A stretch of 64,000 nt of DNA. Source: Nocardioides mangrovi. Its GTDB lineage: Bacteria > Actinomycetota > Actinomycetes > Propionibacteriales > Nocardioidaceae. Numbering within the stretch: position 1 is the first letter of the stretch; each line of letters starts with the position of its first letter. The notes beneath the pieces are model-generated. The model did not search any database, was not told the DNA's origin, and saw nothing but the letters and a program-made list of their open reading frames with translations. Shown here piece after piece: positions 44,218 through 51,694 of this stretch. A program made the translations under genes and the position numbers. The DNA is taken from the NCBI RefSeq assembly GCF_020073815.1, contig NZ_JAIQZJ010000017.1, forward strand, positions 31,330 through 95,329. The letters run 5' to 3'.

Positions 44218-44948
44218 CCCGGCGTCGGGACCTGCGGGACCGTCGGGACCGGCAGCGGCCCGTCGACGAGGGGATGACCCTCGTCGAGCTGCTCGTCGCC
44301 ATCGGCCTGACGTCGCTGCTGATGATCGTGGTGTGCGGAGCCACCGTCGTCGCGCTGCGCGCCTCGGACGCCGCGGAGGCCCGCAACGACAATCTGTCCG
44401 TCGCCCAGGTGGGGATGGCGGCGGCGACCAAGGTGATCCGGACCGCCGTCCTCCCCGACCAGCTCGACGACCGGGTCTGTACCGGTTGTGCCGACTCCGC
44501 GATCGTGCAGGCCACCGGGTCGCAGCTGTCCTTCTACGCCAACCTCGACAACGCCGGCAACGGTCCGAGCCTGGTCACCCTCCAGGCGCTGGCCGACCCG
44601 GACCGGTCCGGCACGTGGATGCTGCGTCAGACCCTGGTGCCGCCGACCGTGCTCAGCGACGGTTCGTACACCTTCTGCGACGTCACCTCTGCGACCTGCC
44701 GCTTCCGCACCCGCGTGCTGTGCCGCGGCCTGCCCCGCAACGCCTCGGTCTTCCGCTACTACGACTTCGACGGCCGGGTGATCGCGTCGACCACCCTCAC
44801 GACGACCGACCTGATCCGGGTCTCCACCATCGACGTCTCGCTCACCGTGCAGATGCGGCCCGGCCAGACGCGCACGCCCGCCGAGAGCATCCTCCAGCGG
44901 GTCAACCTGCCCAATGCGGACGTGAACGTCCTGACCGACGACGACTGA
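44214..44948 (+). CDS. Minor prepilin (PilW-like)
   Basis: 244 residues from GTG overlapping the previous stop. A long basic leader ends in DEG, cleavage Gly20/Met21, followed by MTLVELLVAIGLTSLLMIVV with Glu25 as mature Glu5. The extracellular part has two Cys pairs (CTGC; CDVTSATCRFRTRVLC). PilW-type minor pilins initiate fibre assembly. Confidence 0.87.
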   Translation: MTRRRDLRDRRDRQRPVDEGMTLVELLVAIGLTSLLMIVVCGATVVALRASDAAEARNDNLSVAQVGMAAATKVIRTAVLPDQLDDRVCTGCADSAIVQATGSQLSFYANLDNAGNGPSLVTLQALADPDRSGTWMLRQTLVPPTVLSDGSYTFCDVTSATCRFRTRVLCRGLPRNASVFRYYDFDGRVIASTTLTTTDLIRVSTIDVSLTVQMRPGQTRTPAESILQRVNLPNADVNVLTDDD

Positions 44949-44955
44949 GGCGCCC

Positions 44956-46701
44956 ATGTCCACGACCCCTCCGACCGACCACGCGCGCCGTACCCGCGAC
45001 GACGGGTTCGCCGTGCTGGTGGTGATGGCCGGCATGACGGTGCTCATGCTCGTCCTCACCCTGGTGCTGACCTACTCGACCCAGACGCTGCGCACGATCC
45101 GCGACGCCCGGGACTGGAACCAGGCCCTGATGGCCGCGGACGCCGGCGTCAGCGACTACCTGGCCCGGCTGAACGCCGACGACAACTACTGGCTGACCAG
45201 TCCCGACTGCACCAACACCGCGATGCGCGCGCCGCAGGCGAACGGCGCGTGCGGGTGGGGCGCGAGCACCGCGGTCGGGTGGCTGCCGGTGCCCGGCGGC
45301 GACGGCGCGGACTTCCACTACGACGTCAACACGAGCGCCACGGCGGTGAGTGGGACGATCCAGCTCACGGTGACCGGACGCGACCAGGGGGAGACCCGGA
45401 CCGTGCAGGTGCGGCTGCGCCGCGGCGGCTTCGGGGAGTTCCTCTACTACACCGTCTACGAGACCCTGGACCCGGCCAACGAGGCGCAGTTCGGCACCAA
45501 CAACACGACGGCGCAGACGCGCTGCTCCAAGTACTACTGGGCCGGGCGCAGCAGCTGGTCCGGCAACCCGTGCGTCGACATCAACTTCATCACCGGCGAC
45601 GTCATCGACGGCCCGTTGCACAGCAACGACTCGATCCTGATGAGCGGCCGCCCGACCTTCAACGGCACGGTCTCGACCTCGCTCCCGTCGTGCAAGCCCG
45701 TCAACGGCGTCAACCCGGCGGCGTCGAGCTGCTACCGGGCGGCGAGTGGCGGCGCGACGCCGGTCTTCAACAAGGGCATCACCTACCGCGCCGAGATCAC
45801 CATGCCGGACAGCATCGGCGACCTGCGCCAGTACGTCGCGTCGTCGCAGCCGACCCCCGGCTGCCTCTTCACCGGACCGACCCGGATCAAGCTCATCGAC
45901 GACTCCGGGCCGGTCTCCAAGATGAAGGTCTGGTCACCGTGGACCCGCGGGACCCTCAACCCCGGGTGCGGGACGCCGCCGCTCGACGGCGACCTGCTCA
46001 CGATCCCGAACAACAACATCGTGATCGTCCAGGACGTGCCCTCGACCCAGACCAAGGACGCCTCCAACACGACGGTGCCGACCGGCTCCTGCGCGGCGGG
46101 CTGGATCGGCGACGGCCTCCCGCTCGCGGGCACCACCTCGACCGGCGACTTCGCGCAGACCCTGAGCGAGTCGAGCTGCCGCTACGGGACGCTCTACCTG
46201 GAGGGCGTCCTCGAGGGCCGGCTCACGATGGCCGCCGACAACAACATCCTCATCACCGGGAACCTCACCTACAAGGGCGGCCGCACCGGCACCGACGCGC
46301 TCGGGCTGATCGCCACGAACTCGGTGAAGATCTACCACCCGGCGAAGTGCACGACGTACTCGAGCGGCAAGTGCACGGCGGGCACCAACCTGAACCGGCC
46401 GGTGGGCTCGACCTTCCAGGACCCCCAGGTGAACGCCGCGATCCTGACCCTCCAGCACAGCTTCACCGTGCAGCAGTACCAGCTGGGCAGTCCGCTCGGC
46501 ACGCTCAACCTCTTCGGCACCATCGCCCAGCGCTACCGCGGCCCGGTCGGCACCGGCTCCATCTCGACCGGCTACCTCAAGCACTACGTCTACGACACCC
46601 GGATGCGCTTCGCGCCGCCGCCGTACTTCCTCGACCCGGTGCGCAGCGCCTGGGACGTCAAGACGTACGGCGAGCTCTCGCCGCGCTACGGCTCCGGGTG
46701 A
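44956..46701 (+). CDS. PilX-like pilus protein with large extracellular domain
   Basis: 581 residues. N-terminal DDGFAVLVVMAGMTVLMLVL has the prepilin shape but lacks Glu at mature position 5, as in PilX-type proteins. The rest is Gly/Ser/Thr-rich and likely beta-helical, with Cys residues and a stretch reading VIDGPLHSNDSILMSGRPTF. It probably belongs to the tip complex. Sits between minor prepilins. Confidence 0.82.
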   Translation: MSTTPPTDHARRTRDDGFAVLVVMAGMTVLMLVLTLVLTYSTQTLRTIRDARDWNQALMAADAGVSDYLARLNADDNYWLTSPDCTNTAMRAPQANGACGWGASTAVGWLPVPGGDGADFHYDVNTSATAVSGTIQLTVTGRDQGETRTVQVRLRRGGFGEFLYYTVYETLDPANEAQFGTNNTTAQTRCSKYYWAGRSSWSGNPCVDINFITGDVIDGPLHSNDSILMSGRPTFNGTVSTSLPSCKPVNGVNPAASSCYRAASGGATPVFNKGITYRAEITMPDSIGDLRQYVASSQPTPGCLFTGPTRIKLIDDSGPVSKMKVWSPWTRGTLNPGCGTPPLDGDLLTIPNNNIVIVQDVPSTQTKDASNTTVPTGSCAAGWIGDGLPLAGTTSTGDFAQTLSESSCRYGTLYLEGVLEGRLTMAADNNILITGNLTYKGGRTGTDALGLIATNSVKIYHPAKCTTYSSGKCTAGTNLNRPVGSTFQDPQVNAAILTLQHSFTVQQYQLGSPLGTLNLFGTIAQRYRGPVGTGSISTGYLKHYVYDTRMRFAPPPYFLDPVRSAWDVKTYGELSPRYGSG

Positions 46702-46728
46702 CCCCCACCCCCAGGACGGAGAAGGACC

Positions 46729-47187
46729 ATGCGTGACAACCGTCGTCGACGCGCGCTCGACGAGGGCTTCACCCTCGTCGAGCTGCTCGTGGTGATCGTG
46801 ATCGTCGGCCTGCTCGCCGCGATCGCGATCCCGATCTACCTGCACCAGCGCGAGAAGGCGTACGACGCCTCGCTCGAGACCGACGTGAAGACCCTGGCGA
46901 CCATCGAGGAGACCGTCTTCGTCGACCACCACACCTACCTGTCCGGCGCGACCGCCCCGGAGCGGCTGGCGGACCTGCGGGCCGTGGGGTGGAAGGCCTC
47001 GGCCGAGGCCGTCGTCGAGGTCGCCGTGGACGCCGACCGCTACTGCATCCGCGCTCACCACCCGGGCGCCACGAGGGACGGCGGTGCGGGCGGCTTCTAC
47101 TGGTTCGACTCGACCGGCGGCGGGCTGGCCACGACGCAGCCCCTGGGGGCGTGCGCCGACCTCGACTCCTGGGACCTGGTGTCCTGA
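46729..47187 (+). CDS. Prepilin (PilE/PilA-like)
   Basis: 152 residues. Leader ends DEG, cleavage Gly13/Phe14, FTLVELLVVIVIVGLLAAIA with Glu18 as mature Glu5. The C-terminal globular part has Cys residues CIRAHH and GACADL that may form the D-loop disulfide. Good GGAGAAGGA ribosome site. Similar in length to the major pilin next door, with diverged globular domain. Confidence 0.92.
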   Translation: MRDNRRRRALDEGFTLVELLVVIVIVGLLAAIAIPIYLHQREKAYDASLETDVKTLATIEETVFVDHHTYLSGATAPERLADLRAVGWKASAEAVVEVAVDADRYCIRAHHPGATRDGGAGGFYWFDSTGGGLATTQPLGACADLDSWDLVS

Positions 47188-47198
47188 CCCGGCCCGCC

Positions 47199-47240
47199 GG
47201 TCCAGACCACCGTCAACCCGCTCCGTCGGCCCTCCGACAC
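47199..47240 (+). promoter_or_regulatory. Promoter of the major pilin gene with upstream palindrome
   Basis: GTCAAC (47212-47217), 15-base spacer, TCCGACAC (47233-47240), 45 bp before pilA. A palindrome GGTCCAGACC (47199-47208) ends 3 bases before the -35. The same palindrome and spacing recur before the sigma operon. Confidence 0.68.
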
Positions 47241-47284
47241 CCCTGCTGGCAAGACGCCCACACCACAGCACCCAGGAGCGAACC

Positions 47285-47713
47285 GTGATCCAGCGACTCA
47301 AGAAGTCCCTCGAGGAGAAGGACCAGGGCTTCACCCTGATCGAGCTCCTCGTCGTCATCGTCATCGTCGGCATCCTCGCCGCGATCGCGATCCCGATCTT
47401 CCTCAACCAGCGCCAGAAGGCCGTGGACGCGGGCATCGAGTCCGACCTCAAGGCCGCCGCGACGGCGCAGGAGACCTACTACACCGACAACCAGACGTAC
47501 GCGACGAGCCTGACCGAGCTCGTGGACTCGGACGCCGGCTTCAAGGTGTCGAAGGGGAACGAGATCGAGGTGATCGGCGACGCCGACGGCTACTGCATCA
47601 CCGGCACCAACGACGCCGGCAGCGACAACAAGTTCTTCTGGTACGACTCGCTCGACGGCGGCCTGGTGGTCGGTACGTCGGCGGCCGACAAGCCCGCGGG
47701 AGCCTGCGCCTGA
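47285..47713 (+). CDS. pilA: Major type IV pilin
   Basis: 142-residue prepilin. GTG start; leader ends KDQG, cleavage Gly15/Phe16, mature N terminus FTLIELLVVIVIVGILAAIA with Glu20 as Glu5. The globular part ends with a Cys pair (YCITGTND... and PAGACA). Own promoter, own terminator and clean consensus make it the likely main fibre subunit. The gene's spacer lengths support strong independent expression. Confidence 0.93.
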   Translation: MIQRLKKSLEEKDQGFTLIELLVVIVIVGILAAIAIPIFLNQRQKAVDAGIESDLKAAATAQETYYTDNQTYATSLTELVDSDAGFKVSKGNEIEVIGDADGYCITGTNDAGSDNKFFWYDSLDGGLVVGTSAADKPAGACA

Positions 47714-47731
47714 GCAGGTCCCCGGCCCCCC

Positions 47732-47763
47732 GATGGCGCACCGCGAGCCCGCGGTGCGCCATC
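47732..47763 (+). terminator. Terminator after the major pilin gene
   Basis: Perfect 14-bp stem GATGGCGCACCGCG with complement at 47750-47763 and a 4-base loop, 18 bp past the pilA stop. Isolates pilA from the sigma operon. Confidence 0.85.
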
Positions 47764-47767
47764 GTCC

Positions 47768-47808
47768 ATTTCCGGGGCATTTCCGGGTCTATTTCTGCGC
47801 ACATTTCC
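47768..47808. repeat. Four ATTTC(C/T) direct repeats at helical spacing
   Basis: ATTTCC at 47768, 47779 and 47803 and ATTTCT at 47791, starts 11, 12 and 12 bp apart. They lie just upstream of the sigma-operon promoter. Phased repeats suggest a regulator binding one face of the helix. Confidence 0.5.
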
Positions 47809-47828
47809 GAGCACGATGTCGCGTATCT

Positions 47829-47870
47829 GGTCCAGACCGGCGTCAACCCCGGCCCGAAGTTCACCGATAT
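47829..47870 (+). promoter_or_regulatory. WhiG-type promoter of the sigma-factor operon
   Basis: GTCAAC (47842-47847), 15-base spacer, ACCGATAT (47863-47870). GGTCCAGACC (47829-47838) ends 3 bases before the -35, exactly as at pilA. It lies 47 bp before the 161-aa gene and would give WhiG autoactivation. Confidence 0.7.
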
Positions 47871-47917
47871 GGGTGATGAGAGCGAGACCATCGATACCCG
47901 ATCGGACGGAGTGCAGG

Positions 47918-48403
47918 ATGACTGACCTCTCTCGGGAGCAGGACCCGATGGACGGCCGCACGGCCGCCGGTGTCCAGCAGCTCCAGGACGACCTCGCGGC
48001 GCTCACCCGGGTGCTGCTCGGCCTCCCGACCGCCGGCGGTGCCCGCGTGCGGGTGCCCTCCTCGCCCGTGGCGCAGGTGGCGCCCGTCGTACCGCTGGTG
48101 CCCGCCGCGCCGCCGGACGACGAGCCGTGGTTCGCGCCCCTGCTGCACGTGGTGGCCGACGCGCCGGAGCCGGGGGTCGAGCTCACGCCCGAGCCGGAGC
48201 TCCGGCTCACGCCCGAGCCCGGGCTCGAGCCGCTGACCGAGGTCCCCTCGCTGGTGGCCCTGGCGCCCGTCGTACCGCTGGTGCCGGATGCGCCGGAGGT
48301 GGCGGAGACGGCGGAGGACGTCGTCGAGGTCGCCGACGACGCGGCGCCGGACCCGCACCGGGCGGCCAGCGTGCTCGCCGAGCTCAGGTTCCTGGACGAC
48401 TGA
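47918..48403 (+). CDS. Pro/Glu-rich protein of unknown function, first gene of the sigma operon
   Basis: 161 residues from the ATG at 47918 with GGAG upstream. A short helical N terminus (DGRTAAGVQQLQDDLAALTR) precedes a low-complexity region. That region contains two VAPVVPLVP/LAPVVPLVP blocks and ELTPEPELRLTPEPG repeats, ending in a helix (AASVLAELRFLDD). No known domain. The stop is 8 bp before whiG, so co-expression is likely. It could be a regulator of the sigma factor or a pilus accessory. Confidence 0.75.
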   Translation: MTDLSREQDPMDGRTAAGVQQLQDDLAALTRVLLGLPTAGGARVRVPSSPVAQVAPVVPLVPAAPPDDEPWFAPLLHVVADAPEPGVELTPEPELRLTPEPGLEPLTEVPSLVALAPVVPLVPDAPEVAETAEDVVEVADDAAPDPHRAASVLAELRFLDD

Positions 48404-48411
48404 GGACCACG

Positions 48412-49158
48412 ATGACCGAGACGACCACCCGCCCGCGCGGCGCGCTGCCCGAGATCTGGCACGACTACCAGCAGCGCCGGTCGCCGGAGCTGCGCAACCA
48501 GCTGGTGCTGCAGTACTCACCCCTGGTGAAGTACGTCGCCGGCCGGATGCGTGCCGAGCTGCCGTCGAGCATCGAGACCGCCGACCTGGTGTCCGAGGGG
48601 ATCCTCGGCCTGATGAACGCCGTCGACCGCTTCGACCCGGGTCGCGGGCTCCAGTTCCCGACGTACGCCGTGCCGCGGATCCGCGGCGCGATCATGGACA
48701 GCCTGCGTGCGGCGGACTGGGTGCCCCGGTCGGTCCGGGGCCGGGTCCGGACGGTCGAGCGGGCGACCGAGCGACTCCACGAGGACCTCGGTCGCGCGCC
48801 GACCGAGCAGGAGATCTCGGCCGAGACGGGCATCCCGGTGGCCGACCTGCGCTCCTCCCTGACCCGGCCGATGACGGTGTCGGTGGCTGCCGACGACGAC
48901 CTCGCGGGCGTCAGCGAGGGCGTGTCGCAGCTCGACGACCTCTTCGAGAGCGAGGAGAACCGCGACCTGGTGCGATCCGCGCTCACGCAGCTCCCCGAGC
49001 GGGACCGGATCGTGATGGCGCTCTACTTCTTCGAGGGCTTCACGCTCAGCGAGATCGGCACGATCCTCGGCGTGACCGAGTCCCGCGCGTCGCAGCTGCG
49101 CAGCCGGGCGATCGCCACCATGCGCAGCACGCTCGCGCAGCGGCTCGTCCAGGACTGA
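48412..49158 (+). CDS. whiG: WhiG/FliA-family alternative sigma factor
   Basis: 248-residue sigma-70 group 3 factor. Region 2: LVKYVAGRMRAELPSSIETA, LVSEGILGLMNAVDRFDP, then the FliA/WhiG hallmark RIRGAIMDSLRAADWVPRSV. Region 3 follows (LGRAPTEQEISAETG); region 4 is LPERDRIVMALYFFEGFTLS, IGTILGVTESRASQLRSRAI. No flagellar genes are in the window. The only nearby targets with the expected promoter are pilus genes and its own operon, so pilus control is the likely task. Partner: the RsiG-like protein at 38209. Confidence 0.92.
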   Translation: MTETTTRPRGALPEIWHDYQQRRSPELRNQLVLQYSPLVKYVAGRMRAELPSSIETADLVSEGILGLMNAVDRFDPGRGLQFPTYAVPRIRGAIMDSLRAADWVPRSVRGRVRTVERATERLHEDLGRAPTEQEISAETGIPVADLRSSLTRPMTVSVAADDDLAGVSEGVSQLDDLFESEENRDLVRSALTQLPERDRIVMALYFFEGFTLSEIGTILGVTESRASQLRSRAIATMRSTLAQRLVQD

Positions 49159-49172
49159 TCCGCCGGGCGGGA

Positions 49173-49311
49173 TTGGTCACCAACCTGGTCGAATCGGGCC
49201 TGTGACATGGGGTTGGTGACCAAACCCCGCGGCTCGGATCGCGGTCCCAGGCCATGGGGATTGGTCACCAACCCCGGGAGATCGGTCCGGAAACCGCAGG
49301 TTGGTGACCAA
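49173..49311. repeat. Cluster of four TTGGTSACCAA palindromes
   Basis: Cores at 49173-49183, 49213-49223, 49261-49271 and 49301-49311, starts 40, 48 and 40 bp apart. Centre base alternates C, G, C, G, and flanks vary around GGGG/CCCC. They occupy most of the 187-bp gap between whiG and the convergent membrane gene. Two further copies are at 57829 and 63978. Confidence 0.85.
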
Positions 49312-49345
49312 TCCCCTCCCCGCGAGGCCGGGCCACGGGGGCGCG

Positions 49346-51694
49346 TCAGTCGACGTAGTCCTCGCGGCGCAGCCAGCGCAGCGCCCAGGCGCCGTAGACG
49401 GGCGGCAGGTACGACGTCGCGATCCGCTGGGTGACCGCGATCGCGAAGGCGGGACCGCTGTCCATGCCCATCGCGACCAGGCCGGCGGCGATGGCGGCCT
49501 CGCCGACGCCGACGTTGCCGGGCACCGGGATGATGCTGGCGAAGAGGGCGGCAGCGGCGGTCACGAAGAGGACCTGGGTGTAGGGCAGTGACGGCTGCAG
49601 GCCCTCGACCATGCAGGCCATGGCGACCGCGGTGATCAGCAGCGACGCGAGGTTGCTGCCGACGAGCACGAGAGCGCGGGTCGGGCTCTGGGTGACGACG
49701 CTCAGCGCCTCCCAGCCGCTGCGGACGACCAGGACCACCCGCGCGCGCAGCTTCGGGACCGCCGCGACCACCACGACCGAGATCCCCACCGCGACGGCGA
49801 GGGCGAGGACGATCTTGCCGAGGTCCGTCGGGCTCGACAGCGCGAAGTCGGGCAGCGACTGTGCGAAGAGCAGCCCGACCGCGACCACGAGGACGTTGCA
49901 GAGCGCGCCGGCGAAGGAGTCGAGGGCGCTGGCGGTGACGGCAGCGGCCGGTCCCTCGCCGTACCGACGGAAGAGCGAGGTGTTGAGCGCGACCCGTCCG
50001 ACCGTCGCGGAGATGGCCAGCCCGACGGTCTTGATGGCGTACTGCAGCTGCACCAGGGGCAGCAGCGGCAGCCGGGTGGTCACGGCCGACATCGTGGTCA
50101 CGGAGTCCGCGACCGAGGTGACCTGCGCGATCACCAGGCCGATCACCACCCACGCCCACGTCGCGTTGCGCCAGGTGTCCCACACGGTCGCCCAGTCGAG
50201 GCCCACCAGCGTGCTGAGCAGGGCGTACGCCGCGACGAGGATCAGCGCCGTCTGCAGCAGCCCGCCCCAGCTCACCCGGGTGATCTCGGCCGGCGGCGGT
50301 GGCTCGGTGCCGGTGCGGTCCACGACCGTCGTCTGCAGGTCGCCCAGCAGCTGCTTCATCCCGTCGGCGGAGCGCAGCGGCCGGGGGAGGGCGGCCCGCT
50401 GGAGGTAGGGCACGGCGGCCGCCACCGGTGCGGCGCCGAGGACCTCGACCGCCCCGTCGACCGCGCGGTCGGGGCCGACCTGGTGGGCGACGGCGGTCAG
50501 CAGCGTCGCGAGCTCCTGAGCGCGCTCGGCGTCGCCGGCGGCGACGGTGCCGTCGGCGAAGCCGGAGAGGACGACGCCGCGCTCGGTCGCGGCGACGCGG
50601 TCGAGGGTGAGGCCTCCGTGGGTGAGACCGGCGCCGTGCAGCCGGCCGACGGTCTCCCAGACCGAGCGCAGGGTGGCGTCGTCGACCTCGGGTACGCCGG
50701 AGAGCGGCTCCGCCGGAGCCCCCAGCACGATGATCGCGTCCCCGTCGCTCTCGGCCGCGGCGAGCACGTCGTCGACGCCGACGAGCGCGCGGTCGGCCAG
50801 GATCGTCACCAGCGCCTCGTGCTCGACCAGCTGGAGCCGGGTGGCCTGGGGTGCGGTCTGGTCGCGGTAGAGCAGCATCCGCCACCACCGCGCGGCCCGG
50901 TGGGCGTCGGTGGCGTCGCGGCCGTAGACCTTGACCAGGACCGGTGCGCCGTCCGGGGCCGTGGCGAGGAGCAGGCGTGCGCCCCACGGCTGCTCCTCCG
51001 CGAAGCGCAGGTCGGTGAGCTCGAGGCCGAGGCCCCGGAGGCTGCCGGTCACCTGTCCGAGCTCGGGGTGGCCGGCGGGTGAGCCGAAGAGGATCAGGGC
51101 GGCGCTGGCCCCGGCGACACCGATCGCGAGCGCGCCGAGCACGTCGGTCGGGCCGGCGATGCCGATCGCCCAGGCCGCCACGCACTGCACCGACACGACC
51201 AGGACGTGGAGCCGTCGGTAGCTCAGCACCACCCACGGCCGCAGGGCGAGGAGCGCTGCCGTCACCATCGCCACCCGCAGCGTCGGGAACCCGTGCGGTG
51301 ACCCGGCGCGCACCGGTCCCGGGTCCAGCTCCGGGAGCCCGGCCCCAGCGAGGAGGGAGGCGACCAGCGTGGCCCCGATCGCGATCCCCACGGCGACCAC
51401 GAGGGTGATCGGGAGCCGACCACGCCGCGGGAGCGTCAGCACCACCGCGACGGCCACGAGGCCGACGTAGACGGTGCCGAGCGCGTAGGAGATGTCGAAG
51501 AGCGTCGTCACCCACCGGGGCAGGTCGTCGGCGACGTGGCGCACGGCGCTGTCGAGGGAGCCGCGGTCGACGGCGGCGCGCACGCAGGAGAGGGCGACCA
51601 GCACGCCGACGACGAGCAGGGTGAGGTCGACCGGGCGCCGGCTGAGGTTGGCGCCGCGGACGAAGAAGCGGGCGGGGACGACGGGCTCAGCCAC
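49346..51694 (-). CDS. Large membrane protein: kinase-like middle, flippase-like (LPG-synthase TM) C-terminal half
   Basis: 782 residues. About 5-7 N-terminal helices lead to a cytoplasmic region like an aminoglycoside-phosphotransferase/lipopolysaccharide-kinase fold (VLVKVYGRDATDAHRAARWW, LHGAGLTHGGLTLDRV) that lacks clear catalytic Asp residues. The C-terminal half is a UPF0104/AglD-type multi-pass module ending in SIIPVPGNVGVGEAAIAAGL. GTG at 51694 has GGAGGTG upstream and overlaps the preceding gene by 8 bases. Possible role in envelope lipid transport or synthesis (inference). Confidence 0.8.
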   Translation of the reverse strand: MAEPVVPARFFVRGANLSRRPVDLTLLVVGVLVALSCVRAAVDRGSLDSAVRHVADDLPRWVTTLFDISYALGTVYVGLVAVAVVLTLPRRGRLPITLVVAVGIAIGATLVASLLAGAGLPELDPGPVRAGSPHGFPTLRVAMVTAALLALRPWVVLSYRRLHVLVVSVQCVAAWAIGIAGPTDVLGALAIGVAGASAALILFGSPAGHPELGQVTGSLRGLGLELTDLRFAEEQPWGARLLLATAPDGAPVLVKVYGRDATDAHRAARWWRMLLYRDQTAPQATRLQLVEHEALVTILADRALVGVDDVLAAAESDGDAIIVLGAPAEPLSGVPEVDDATLRSVWETVGRLHGAGLTHGGLTLDRVAATERGVVLSGFADGTVAAGDAERAQELATLLTAVAHQVGPDRAVDGAVEVLGAAPVAAAVPYLQRAALPRPLRSADGMKQLLGDLQTTVVDRTGTEPPPPAEITRVSWGGLLQTALILVAAYALLSTLVGLDWATVWDTWRNATWAWVVIGLVIAQVTSVADSVTTMSAVTTRLPLLPLVQLQYAIKTVGLAISATVGRVALNTSLFRRYGEGPAAAVTASALDSFAGALCNVLVVAVGLLFAQSLPDFALSSPTDLGKIVLALAVAVGISVVVVAAVPKLRARVVLVVRSGWEALSVVTQSPTRALVLVGSNLASLLITAVAMACMVEGLQPSLPYTQVLFVTAAAALFASIIPVPGNVGVGEAAIAAGLVAMGMDSGPAFAIAVTQRIATSYLPPVYGAWALRWLRREDYVD

